Assembly (NCBI GenBank): GCA_963789495.1
Contig: CAWBLP010000003.1
Span: 62,001-126,000, forward strand
DNA from: CAWBLP01 sp963789495
Lineage (GTDB): Bacteria > Pseudomonadota > Alphaproteobacteria > Acetobacterales > Acetobacteraceae
Length of the DNA stretch: 64,000 bases
Reading direction: 5' to 3'
Shown in pieces: positions 8,894 through 16,894 of the stretch. How positions within the stretch are numbered: position 1 is the first letter of the stretch; every line of letters starts with the position of its first letter. The notes under the pieces were generated by a model. The model had not been told where the DNA came from and did not search any database. It saw only the letters and a list, made by a program, of their open reading frames with translations. The position numbers and the translations under genes were made by a program.

Positions 8894-9408
8894 TGATCGA
8901 GATGGATTGGCGCCCGCAGCCGGCAATTCGATCCTGGTTCGGGGTGGCGCCGCATGGATCGGTCGGGATGGTGTGGGCGCAGGATGAAGCCGGCGCAGGG
9001 GCCGCCATGCCGCGGCCGGGCCGGGTGCTGATCGTCGAGGACGAATTTTTCGTCGCCCTGGACATCGAGCACGCACTTGGCGCCGCCGGCTTCACGGTGG
9101 TGGGCCTCGCGGCCACCGCCGAGGAGGCGGTGGAACTGGCGGAAACCAGCAAGCCGGAGCTGGTGCTGATGGACATCCACCTCGCCGGCAAGCGAGATGG
9201 CATTGACGCGGCGGCCGAGATCCGTCGACGGTTCGGCATTCCCTGCGTATTCGCGACGGCCCACTCCGATGCATCCACCAAAACCCGGGGCGAGGCGCTG
9301 GCGGCACCGTTCGGCTGGCTCAGCAAACCCTATCGGCACAATGAACTGGTCGCGGCGGTGCGCGATGCGGTCGCGCGGGCGCGGCGTGAGCCCGGGGGTG
9401 GAAACTGA
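8890..9408 (+). CDS. Single-domain response regulator
   Basis: A 172-residue protein with one receiver domain from about residue 43 (RVLIVEDEFFVALDIE). The phosphorylation site is Asp-95 in LVLMDIHLAG; Thr/Ser and Lys switch residues are in FATAHS and LSKPY. No DNA-binding or enzymatic output follows, so it probably acts through protein contacts or as a phosphate sink. The start overlaps the kinase stop (ATGA), implying translational coupling. The first 38 residues are unlike a receiver; an internal ATG at 9007 would remove them, so the start is uncertain. Confidence 0.85.
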   Translation: MMIEMDWRPQPAIRSWFGVAPHGSVGMVWAQDEAGAGAAMPRPGRVLIVEDEFFVALDIEHALGAAGFTVVGLAATAEEAVELAETSKPELVLMDIHLAGKRDGIDAAAEIRRRFGIPCVFATAHSDASTKTRGEALAAPFGWLSKPYRHNELVAAVRDAVARARREPGGGN

Positions 9409-9428
9409 CGGCTGAACCGCGGCCCGGC

Positions 9429-9443
9429 GGGGACGTCGTCCCC
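9429..9443 (+). terminator. Short perfect hairpin after the response regulator
   Basis: GGGGAC-GTC-GTCCCC forms a 6-bp GC stem with a 3-base loop, 21 bases after the stop of the receiver gene. It is followed by ATTGT rather than a real T tract, so it is only a possible terminator for the signalling operon. Confidence 0.3.
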
Positions 9444-9452
9444 ATTGTCACC

Positions 9453-9539
9453 GCGGATTCCCGCGCCTGTGACGCGCTCACCGGGACTCCTGTGCGCGTG
9501 ATGCGCTCACTGGATTTCCCGCGCGCATGATGCGCTCAC
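9453..9539 (+). repeat. Three 29-bp tandem repeats
   Basis: Three direct units of exactly 29 bases (9453-9481, 9482-9510, 9511-9539) each end in GCGCTCAC, preceded in most copies by GTGATGC or similar. They lie between the response regulator and the binding-protein gene. There is no spacer between units, so this is not CRISPR. It could be a stack of binding sites for a regulator, or a slippage product. Confidence 0.7.
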
Positions 9540-9640
9540 GGACACGCCGCCTGGTGATCCTGGCATTATACCCGCGTTGCCCATCCGGCCGGCGGATTGT
9601 AGCGTCCCGCCGCACAGCAGGAAGCCGGACCAAATTCACC

Positions 9641-10678
9641 ATGCTCGCCCGCACGCTTCTGGTCGCCGTGGCGATGGTCGTCCTTTGCTCCGTCACCGCT
9701 CATGCGCGGGACTTGACGGTGGTGACGCGCGCCGATTCCAACCCGGGCGCGCTGCGATCCGTGCTGCTTCAGCCGTTCACCGGGGCGACCGGGATCACGG
9801 TTCAGGGGGACACCTGGGATGGCGGGCTGGATACGCTGCGCAGCCACGCGAAAGCCGCCGACAACAGCTGGGACCTGGTCGAGCTGGACCCGGAGGAGCT
9901 GTCCATCGGCTGCAGCGAGGGCTTGTTGGAGAAGCTCGACTGGTCGGCCATCGGCGGCAAGGACCATTACCTGCCGCAGGGCGTCAGCGATTGCGGTGTG
10001 GGCGCGGTGGTGTCCAGCACCGTGCTGGCCTGGGATCGGGACAAGTTTCCGGCCGCGCCGAGCTGGGCGGATTTCTGGGACGTGGCGAAGTATCCGGGGA
10101 AGCGCGGATTGTACAAGGGCGTGCGCGGCAACCTGGAGATTGCGCTGATCGCCGATGGGGTTGCGCCGCAGGACGTCTACAAGGTGTTGGCAACCGCGGA
10201 GGGCGTCGATCGCGCCTTCCGCAAGCTCGACCAGCTCAAGCCCTATATCGTGTGGTGGGCGACTGGTGCCGACGCGGGCCGTATCCTGGGCTCCGGCGAC
10301 GTGCTGATGACCAGTGCCCCCAGCGCCCGCATCCTCACGACCAACCGCGCGGAAAACCGCAATTTCGGGGTGCAGTTCACCGCCGGCCTGTATGAAGTGC
10401 TGAGCTGGGCGGTGATGAAGGGCAGCCCCAACCTGCGCCAGGCGCAGCAGCTGCTGTATTTCGCCGGCACCCCGGCGATCGAGGCGCGGCTGTTCTCCGC
10501 CAGCGGTGAGCCCGGGCTGGCAAAGGGCGCCAATGACGGTCTGCCGCCCGAGCTGCAGCCGCTGTCGCAGACCATGCCGGCCAATCTTGGGGTCGCCGTA
10601 CGCGTCGATGCCGGTTTTTGGCACGACAACCTGGCCAAGCTGCGGCAACGCTTCGAGACATGGTTGAACGCACATTGA
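9641..10678 (+). CDS. Periplasmic binding protein, polyamine/iron type
   Basis: A 345-residue extracellular solute-binding protein related to PotD-like proteins. Residues 1-22 are a Sec signal peptide (MLARTLLVAVAMVVLCSV, cleavage after AHA). The mature part begins DLTVVTRADSNPGA and shows WDLVELDPEEL, GAVVSSTVLAWD and WADFWDVAKYPGKRGLY, all typical of the family. The open frame extends upstream, but only the ATG at 9641 places a signal peptide at the N-terminus. No permease or ATPase gene adjoins it; the next operon, 10 bases downstream, is of the Mla type. It is therefore an orphan receptor, perhaps serving a transporter elsewhere. Confidence 0.8.
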   Translation: MLARTLLVAVAMVVLCSVTAHARDLTVVTRADSNPGALRSVLLQPFTGATGITVQGDTWDGGLDTLRSHAKAADNSWDLVELDPEELSIGCSEGLLEKLDWSAIGGKDHYLPQGVSDCGVGAVVSSTVLAWDRDKFPAAPSWADFWDVAKYPGKRGLYKGVRGNLEIALIADGVAPQDVYKVLATAEGVDRAFRKLDQLKPYIVWWATGADAGRILGSGDVLMTSAPSARILTTNRAENRNFGVQFTAGLYEVLSWAVMKGSPNLRQAQQLLYFAGTPAIEARLFSASGEPGLAKGANDGLPPELQPLSQTMPANLGVAVRVDAGFWHDNLAKLRQRFETWLNAH

Positions 10679-10688
10679 GGCGGGCCGC

Positions 10689-11819
10689 GTGGCGTCGTGC
10701 CGCGCGTCGCTGATGGCAGTGCCGGACGCAGGATTGTCCGCCGTCGAGCAGGATGCCGCGCTGGTCCTGGCGCTGACCGGGCGTCTGGATGCGGCCGGTG
10801 CCGGCGTGGTGTGGCGGCCGGCCGTGCAGGCCGCGGCTCAGGCGCGCGGTCGTCCGCTGGTGCTGGACCTGCACGCACTGACCGCCTGTGACATGAGCGG
10901 CGCCACCCTGCTGCTGGCGATCGAGGCCGCGCATGGCGGGCTGGATGAGCTCCGCGGCGCGTCGGAACGCGTCACCGCCTTGCTGCGTCGCGCCCACGAT
11001 GCCGCGCCCCGGCGAGCCGCCGTGGTCGCCCCTCAGACGCAATCGCTGCGGGATCAGCTGCGCATCGTCGCCGTGTCGTGCAGCGGGGGGATCGCCTTCC
11101 TTGGCGAGGCAGCGCTTGCCGTGCTGGCGCTGCCGCGCCGGCGGCGGATGGTCCGCGGCGTCGAACTCGCCCGCCATGCCGAACAGGCCGGCACGCGATC
11201 GCTGCCGCTGGTGGTGCTGCTGGGCTACCTGATGGGCTTGATCCTGGCATTTCAATCGGCGATTCCGATGCGCCGCTTCGGGGCCGATCTGTTCGTCGCC
11301 AACCTGGTTGCCATCAGCCTGCTGCGCGAACTGGGGCCGCTGCTCGCCGCGGTGATCCTGTCGGGCCGCACCGGTTCGGCCTTCGCCGCCGAGATCGGCA
11401 CGATGAAGGTGAACGAGGAGGTGGATGCGCTGGCCACCATGGGGCTCGATCCGATGACCATGCTGGTCCTGCCGCGACTGGTCGCGGTGATGCTGGTGAT
11501 GCCGTCGATGACCCTGGCGCTGGAACTGGCCGGGCTGCTGGGAATGGCGACGGTGATGGTGGGATTCGGCTTCCCGATATCCGCCGTGGCGCATCAGGTA
11601 CAGTCGGCGGCGACGGTGACGGACCTGCTGGGCGGGCTGTTCAAGTCGGTCGTGTTCGGTGCGGCCGTCGCGGCGATCGGCTGCCGCGCCGGCCTGGCAA
11701 CCGGTGTGGGGCCGCGCGCGGTCGGGCTGTCCGCCACCGCGGCGGTGGTCGGCGGCATCCTGTCCACCATCCTGCTGGACGGGCTGTTCGCCCTGCTGTT
11801 CTACCGGCTCGGGCTGTGA
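10689..11819 (+). CDS. mlaE: MlaE-type lipid ABC transporter permease with N-terminal STAS domain
   Basis: A 376-residue inner-membrane permease of the MCE/Mla phospholipid transport system. Residues about 10-110 form a STAS-like domain (LVLALTGRLDAAG, LVLDLHALTACDMSGATLLLA), fused to the permease in many alphaproteobacteria. The permease part shows several hydrophobic segments and the family signature ELGPLLAAVILSGRTGSAFAAEIGTM followed by VNEEVDALATMG, quoted here in two pieces of one run. The GTG at 10689 gives the longest start; an ATG at 10713 is an alternative. It is the first gene of a four-gene overlapping operon with ATPase, MCE protein and lipoprotein. Confidence 0.88.
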   Translation: MASCRASLMAVPDAGLSAVEQDAALVLALTGRLDAAGAGVVWRPAVQAAAQARGRPLVLDLHALTACDMSGATLLLAIEAAHGGLDELRGASERVTALLRRAHDAAPRRAAVVAPQTQSLRDQLRIVAVSCSGGIAFLGEAALAVLALPRRRRMVRGVELARHAEQAGTRSLPLVVLLGYLMGLILAFQSAIPMRRFGADLFVANLVAISLLRELGPLLAAVILSGRTGSAFAAEIGTMKVNEEVDALATMGLDPMTMLVLPRLVAVMLVMPSMTLALELAGLLGMATVMVGFGFPISAVAHQVQSAATVTDLLGGLFKSVVFGAAVAAIGCRAGLATGVGPRAVGLSATAAVVGGILSTILLDGLFALLFYRLGL

Positions 11820-12583
11820 CCGACTCCCCCGCCATCGTGGTGGATCGGGTGGCGCAGCGCTTCGGCGCCCGCACCATCTTCCGCGACGTGTCGTTCACCG
11901 TGGCCACGGGCGAGGTGTTCGTCATCCTCGGCGGCTCCGGTTGTGGCAAATCTACGCTGATGAAGCAGATGATCGGCCTGCTGACCCCAACCGCCGGACG
12001 CGTCGATATCGCCGGCCGGCATGTCGGCGATCCGGCGGCGCGCGAGACGATACGGCGCGGCATCGGCGTGATGTTCCAGTCCGGCGCCCTGTTCGGCTCC
12101 ATGACCCTGCTGGAAAACGTCATGCTGCCGCTGGAGATGTTCACCGACCTGCCGCCGGACGGACGCGAAGCCGTCGCTCGGGTCAAGCTGGGCCTGGTCG
12201 GATTGGGCGACGCGGCGTCGCTGATGCCGGCCGAGATTTCCGGCGGGATGGCGCGTCGTGCCGGGATCGCGCGGGCGATGGCGCTGGACCCGCCGCTGCT
12301 GTTCCTCGACGAACCCTCGGCCGGGTTGGACCCGATCACCTCGGCGGGGCTCGACCGGCTGATCCTGGACCTGCGGCAGGATCTGGGCGCGACCTTCGTG
12401 GTGGTGACGCACGAGCTCGCCTCCATCCTGGCGATCGCGGATCGCTGCGCGATGCTGGATCGGGGTGCGTTCCCGGATGCCGGCGGCAAGATCGCCGAGG
12501 GCGATCCACGGCGGCTGCGCGACGAGAGCACCCATCCGATCGTCCGCGCCTTCTTCCACCGCGCCGTGCTGGCGGCGACGTGA
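11816..12583 (+). CDS. mlaF: MlaF-type ABC transporter ATP-binding protein
   Basis: A 255-residue ATPase powering the Mla-type permease encoded just upstream. Walker A is GGSGCGKST (residues 39-47), the Q-loop region is FQSGALFGSMT, the signature is ISGGMARRAGIARAMA, where canonical ABC proteins have LSGGQ, and Walker B is LLFLDEPSAGLDP. The ISGGM form is usual for MlaF. The GTG at 11816 overlaps the mlaE stop by 4 bases, and the stop overlaps the next ATG by one base, so the operon is translationally coupled. Confidence 0.9.
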   Translation: MTDSPAIVVDRVAQRFGARTIFRDVSFTVATGEVFVILGGSGCGKSTLMKQMIGLLTPTAGRVDIAGRHVGDPAARETIRRGIGVMFQSGALFGSMTLLENVMLPLEMFTDLPPDGREAVARVKLGLVGLGDAASLMPAEISGGMARRAGIARAMALDPPLLFLDEPSAGLDPITSAGLDRLILDLRQDLGATFVVVTHELASILAIADRCAMLDRGAFPDAGGKIAEGDPRRLRDESTHPIVRAFFHRAVLAAT

Positions 12584-13599
12584 TGCCAGGACAGGCGCAA
12601 TATCTGCGAGTCGGTCTGCTGATCGTCGCCGGCTTGGCATTGGGACTTGGCCTGATCTGGTTTCTCGGCGGCGATCGGATTCGCGGCGGCGTAGTCGCCG
12701 AATCCTATTTCAGCGAATCCGTGCAGGGACTGGATCTGGGCGCGCCGGTGAAATATCGCGGCGTGACGCTCGGCCGGGTGACCGAGATCGGCCTGGTCAG
12801 CGCCGAATACGACACCGGCCATCCTGAGCAGCTCGATATGCGCAACTACCGGCTGGTGTTCGTCCGCTACCTGGTCGACCGGTCCAAGATCGGGCGGGCG
12901 CCCGACACGCCCATCGCGGTGAAACTGGGTCTTCGCGCGCGCCTGGCGTCCCAGGGCATCACCGGGCTGAGCTATATCGAGCTCGATTTCGTCGATCCCG
13001 ACCGTTATCCGGCGCTGCAGGTCCCGTGGCACCCGAATGCGAGGTATATTCCCTCCATGCCCAGCACGCTGAGCCAGGTGCAGGACGCCGCCCAGCAACT
13101 GCTGGCGCATTTGAACAAGGTGGACATCGACGGGCTGGTCGCCGCGTTGACCGGATTGACCCAGGACCTGCATCGCGAACTCACCCAGGGTGACCTGCAC
13201 CGGGCGTTGACGCAGATCACGTCACTGACCGGTAAGCTGGAAACCACGGTGGATGCGGCCGACCTGCCGGGCCTGACGGCCGATATCCGCCAGACCTCCG
13301 CCGCGTTGCGTGGCCTGGCCGAAGGGCAGGATGTGCGTCGCCTGCTGTCCGGCGCCCAGCAGGCGATGGATCGGTTGACGCAGGCCATGACGCGCCTGCC
13401 CCCGCTGATCGCCAGCGTGCAGGCGACATCGCGGCGCGCCGGTGACAGCACCGCCGATGTGCAGCAGGCGCTGGTGCCGGTGCTGCGCGACATGCAGGCG
13501 ACGATGCAGAACCTGCGCGAGACGACCGAGGTGCTGCGCCGCTACCCGTCCCAGGTGCTGAGTCGGCCGCCGCCGCGCACGCTCGAGCCCGCCCGATGA
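12583..13599 (+). CDS. mlaD: MlaD/MCE-family lipid-binding protein
   Basis: A 338-residue MCE-domain protein anchored in the inner membrane by one N-terminal segment (LLIVAGLALGLGLIWFLGG, about residues 13-31). The MCE domain follows (YFSESVQGLDLGAPVKYRGV, VTEIGLV). The C-terminal half is a long helical region with repeated DLHRELT, DLHRALT and TAALRGLAEG-like heptads that may form the periplasmic tube or needle seen in this family. It would receive lipids from, or deliver them to, the permease. Longer than E. coli MlaD (about 183 residues), as in the PqiB/YebT-like or alphaproteobacterial versions. Confidence 0.88.
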   Translation: MPGQAQYLRVGLLIVAGLALGLGLIWFLGGDRIRGGVVAESYFSESVQGLDLGAPVKYRGVTLGRVTEIGLVSAEYDTGHPEQLDMRNYRLVFVRYLVDRSKIGRAPDTPIAVKLGLRARLASQGITGLSYIELDFVDPDRYPALQVPWHPNARYIPSMPSTLSQVQDAAQQLLAHLNKVDIDGLVAALTGLTQDLHRELTQGDLHRALTQITSLTGKLETTVDAADLPGLTADIRQTSAALRGLAEGQDVRRLLSGAQQAMDRLTQAMTRLPPLIASVQATSRRAGDSTADVQQALVPVLRDMQATMQNLRETTEVLRRYPSQVLSRPPPRTLEPAR

Positions 13600-14213
13600 C
13601 CCGTCGCTGGCTACTGGCCAGTCTGCTTGGAATGGCTGGCTGCTCGCTGCTGCCGGACGTACCCTATACCGAACGGCGCGACTGGCCGCTGATGCTGCGC
13701 CGATCGGTGGACTTGCCGCCGCGGCGTGGAGGCGCGGTGCTGCTGGTGCGCAGCATGGCGGCGGCGCCGGGGTTGGAGGCGCGCGGCCTACGCTGGCTGC
13801 TGCACGATGGCAGCCTGCATGTGGATTTCTACGAACAATGGGCGGTGCCGCCGGCCCAAGCGGTCGAGGACTCGATGCGCCAATATTTGGCCGGTTCCGG
13901 ACTGTTCGCGGCGGTGCTCGGCCCCGGCAGCCGCATGTCGGCCGACCTGGTGCTGGAAACCGAGCTACTGGCTCTGATGGCCGATCTGGGCAGCCATAGC
14001 GCGCGGGCGAGTCTGGCGCTGGTGTTGCTGGACCAGCGCGTGGGGCGCACCAGGGTGCTGTTGCAGGAGACGGTGACCGGCGAGGCACCGCTGGCCGGCA
14101 AGGATCCCGCTATGCTGGTGGGTGCATTGCGAACCGCTGTCGCGGAGGCGTTGCGCAAGGCCGAGGCTGCCATCGCGGTGGCGGTTCGGGTTCAACCGGC
14201 CCGACGGCGTTAG
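13596..14213 (+). CDS. ABC-type transport auxiliary lipoprotein (PqiC/ABC_trans_aux family)
   Basis: A 205-residue predicted lipoprotein with a lipobox ending at Cys-16 (LLGMAGC). The body resembles the ABC_trans_aux family: ARGLRWLLHDGSLHVDFYEQWAVPP followed by AQAVEDSMRQYLAGSGLF, here quoted in pieces of one region. Such proteins sit in the outer membrane and complete MCE lipid-transport systems. It overlaps the MCE gene by 4 bases and closes the operon; no MlaC-like gene is present. Confidence 0.8.
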   Translation: MTRRWLLASLLGMAGCSLLPDVPYTERRDWPLMLRRSVDLPPRRGGAVLLVRSMAAAPGLEARGLRWLLHDGSLHVDFYEQWAVPPAQAVEDSMRQYLAGSGLFAAVLGPGSRMSADLVLETELLALMADLGSHSARASLALVLLDQRVGRTRVLLQETVTGEAPLAGKDPAMLVGALRTAVAEALRKAEAAIAVAVRVQPARRR

Positions 14214-14289
14214 GATGCCGCGTTGAGATGCCGCGCCAGGATAAAGCAAGACGCGGCAGCTCGCGCGCTCCGGGTCTTGGTCGGGCTGG

Positions 14290-14400
14290 ATCCGGCCATC
14301 TTCCCCTCCGCAGGAGCATGCCGGCGTGCTGCGCGACCCGATCGTTCCGGTGGATATGGCCGCGTCAGGCCCGGCCAAGACGAAAACTGGACCCGGCCCT
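14290..14400 (+). repeat. Dispersed intergenic repeat, family 2, copy 1
   Basis: This lies in the 276-base gap between the lipoprotein gene and the convergent molybdopterin subunit. It contains GTGCTGCGCGACCCGATCG, then TTCCGGTGGATATGGCC, then a GGCCCGGCCAA...CTGGAC motif. Closely similar blocks occur at 44.4 kb and, inverted, at 54.0 kb. No gene is supported here. Confidence 0.65.
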
Positions 14401-14489
14401 GAGGCAGATCGGGGCCGGCCGTGGCGCGAGACCGGACCCGGCCATGGCACGAGCCGGGCCTGGCACGACGGGCAACTGCGTGCTCGAGG

Positions 14490-16820
14490 CTACCCGGCGT
14501 GCGCCAGGGCCAGGGCCTTCCACACCTTTTCCGGCGTGGCCGGCATGTCGATATGGGTGATCCCGTCCTCACCCAGCGCGTCGATGACCGCGTTGATCAC
14601 CGCGGGCGGGCTGCCGACCGCGCCGGCCTCGCCGGCGCCCTTCACACCCAGCGGGTTGGAGGCGCAGGGCACCTCGACCAGCTCGACCTCGATATCCGGC
14701 AGGTCGTCGGCGCGCGGCAAGGCGTAGTCCATGAAACTGCCGGACAGCAGCTGGCCGGATTCCGGATCGTAGGCGGTGCGCTCGAACAGGGCCTGGCCGG
14801 TGCCCTGGGCCACGCCGCCATGCACCTGGCCGCGTACGATCAGGGGGTTCACCGCCTTGCCGACGTCGTCGCACACGGTATAGCGCACCACCTCGATCAC
14901 GCCGGTTTCCGGATCGACCTCTACCTCCGCCATGTGGCAGCCGTTCGGGAAGGTGTGAAAATCGATATTGGCGATCTCCGCGGCGTCCAGCGTGACAGCC
15001 TGTTGCCCCGACGCCGCCTTGCGCCGCTGCGTGGCGGCCAGGTCCAGGATGTCCACGCCCCGGTCGGTGCCGACGATGGAGAAGCGGCCGTCCGCGAAGC
15101 CGATATCCGCCACCGCGGCTTCCAGCATATCCGCCGCCGCCTGCTTGCCCTTGTTGATCACCGTATCGGCGGTGGCATAGATGGCCTGCCCCTCGGAATA
15201 CAGGCTGCGTGCGCCGCCGGTGCCACCGCCGACCGGGATGGTGTCGGTGTCGCCCTGGCGGATACGGATTTTGTCGCCATCGATGCCCAGGCGATTGGCG
15301 GTGAGCTGGACATAGGCCGTCTCATGCCCCTGACCGGTGGACTGGGTGCCGACATAGACGTCGACGAACCCGTCATCGGCAAAGCGGATCTCGGCGCGCT
15401 CGGTTGGGTCGCCGCCGGTCGCCTCCAGGTAGTACGACAGACCGAAGCCGCGCCGCTTGCCGCGTTTCGCCGACTCTGCCCGGCGTCCGGCAAACCCGGC
15501 ATAGTCCATATGCGCCAGGCCGGTATCCAGCACCCGCCGAAAATCGCCACTGTCATACGACTTCCCCACCGGCGTGCTGTGCGGCATCGCGCTCGGCGGC
15601 ACCATGTTGCGCCGACGCAGTTCCGCGCGGTCGATCTTCAGGTCCCGCGCCGCCTGGTCGACCAACCGTTCCACGAGGTAATTGGCCTCCGGCCGGCCGG
15701 CGCCGCGATAGGCATCGACCGGCACGGTGTTGGTGAACACGCCGATCACATTGGCATAGACCGCTTTGAACCCGTACACGCTCGCCAGCACGCCGGTGCC
15801 GGCAATGGTGGGGATGTAGGGTGCGAAGGTCGACAGATAGGCGCCCATGTTGGCGATGTTGCGCGTGCGCAGCGCCAGGAACTTGCCGTCTGCATCGATC
15901 GCCAGTTCGCCGGTGGTGACGTTGTCACGGCCCTGGGTGTCGCAGACGAAGGCTTCGCTGCGCTCCGAGGTCCATTTCACCGGCTGGCCGAGCTTTCGGG
16001 CGGCATAACAGGTGAGCACGTGTTCGGCGTAGAGGAACAGCTTCATGCCGAAGCCGCCCCCGACATCCGGGGTGACGATGCGGAACTTCTCCGGATCGGT
16101 GCCGAACAGCGGCCCGATCAGCGCCTTCACCAGCCAGCCGCCCTGGGTGTTGGCATACAGCGTCCAGCGGCCTGCCGCGCTATCGTAATCCGCCAGCGCG
16201 ACGCGCGCCTCCATCGAGGACACGATGATGCGATTGTTGACGATGGTCAGGCGGGTGACATGCGCGGCCTTGGCGAAGGCGGCATCGGTGGCGGCCTGGT
16301 CACCGATATCCCAGTCGAACACCGTGTTGTTCTTCACTTCCGGCCAGACCGACGCGGCACCGGGTTCGATGGCGCCGGCCAGGTCGGTGATCGAGGGCTG
16401 AATGTCGTACTCGACCAGGATCGCCTCGGCGGCGTCCCGCGCCTGTTTCACGGTTTCGGCCACGACGAAGGCGACGGGATCGCCCACATGACGCACCGCC
16501 CCCTCGGCCAGAACCGGATGCGGCGGGCTGGCCATGGCGGAGCCATCCTTGTTCGGCACCGGTGCGGCGCAAGGCAGCGGCAGGATGCCGTCCGCCTGCA
16601 GATCGGCCGCCGTATAGATCGCCTTAACCCCGGGGAGCGATTGTGCCGCCGCGACATCGATGCTGCCGATCTTCGCTGCCGCGTGGGGGCTGCGCAGCAC
16701 CACGCCGGCCAGCATGCCGGGCAGCACGATGTCGTCGGTGTAGCGTCCGGCACCTTTGAGCAGGCGTGGGTCTTCCACGCGGCGCACGGGCTGGGCAACG
16801 CCGAACTTCGTCGTGGTCAT
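14490..16820 (-). CDS. Xanthine dehydrogenase-family molybdopterin-binding subunit (form II CoxL-like)
   Basis: A 776-residue large subunit of the molybdenum hydroxylases. The active-site loop is AYRGAGR (residues 370-376), the signature of form II CoxL-like enzymes rather than true CO dehydrogenase, which has AYRCSFR. Cofactor-binding glycine stretches include GGGFGMK and GQGHETAYVQL, and the catalytic base is Glu-731 in GAGEAGAVG. The ATG at 16820 is preferred because GGAGAG lies just upstream and the protein then starts like its family (MTTTKFGVAQPVRRVEDPRL region). The FAD and 2Fe-2S subunits normally encoded alongside are not in this window. The substrate, an aldehyde or heterocycle, cannot be told. 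Confidence 0.88.
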   Translation of the reverse strand: MTTTKFGVAQPVRRVEDPRLLKGAGRYTDDIVLPGMLAGVVLRSPHAAAKIGSIDVAAAQSLPGVKAIYTAADLQADGILPLPCAAPVPNKDGSAMASPPHPVLAEGAVRHVGDPVAFVVAETVKQARDAAEAILVEYDIQPSITDLAGAIEPGAASVWPEVKNNTVFDWDIGDQAATDAAFAKAAHVTRLTIVNNRIIVSSMEARVALADYDSAAGRWTLYANTQGGWLVKALIGPLFGTDPEKFRIVTPDVGGGFGMKLFLYAEHVLTCYAARKLGQPVKWTSERSEAFVCDTQGRDNVTTGELAIDADGKFLALRTRNIANMGAYLSTFAPYIPTIAGTGVLASVYGFKAVYANVIGVFTNTVPVDAYRGAGRPEANYLVERLVDQAARDLKIDRAELRRRNMVPPSAMPHSTPVGKSYDSGDFRRVLDTGLAHMDYAGFAGRRAESAKRGKRRGFGLSYYLEATGGDPTERAEIRFADDGFVDVYVGTQSTGQGHETAYVQLTANRLGIDGDKIRIRQGDTDTIPVGGGTGGARSLYSEGQAIYATADTVINKGKQAAADMLEAAVADIGFADGRFSIVGTDRGVDILDLAATQRRKAASGQQAVTLDAAEIANIDFHTFPNGCHMAEVEVDPETGVIEVVRYTVCDDVGKAVNPLIVRGQVHGGVAQGTGQALFERTAYDPESGQLLSGSFMDYALPRADDLPDIEVELVEVPCASNPLGVKGAGEAGAVGSPPAVINAVIDALGEDGITHIDMPATPEKVWKALALAHAG

Positions 16821-16894
16821 GGTTGTCGCTCTCCACGGCTTATCTATCACCGGTGCGGAGCATGCCCGCTCCCGAGCTGAAAGGCCAAGAGGCT

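Noticed and set aside
9453..9539. CRISPR array
   Set aside because: The three 29-base units are contiguous with no spacers, and no cas genes are near.
14490..16820. Aerobic CO dehydrogenase large subunit
   Set aside because: The active-site loop is AYRGAGR, not the AYRCSFR of true CO dehydrogenase, and the partner subunits are absent.
14421..16880. A very long plus-strand open frame opposite the molybdopterin subunit
   Set aside because: It is antisense to a gene with all family motifs; its translation is His/Arg/Gly-rich without any domain, as expected for GC-rich shadows.
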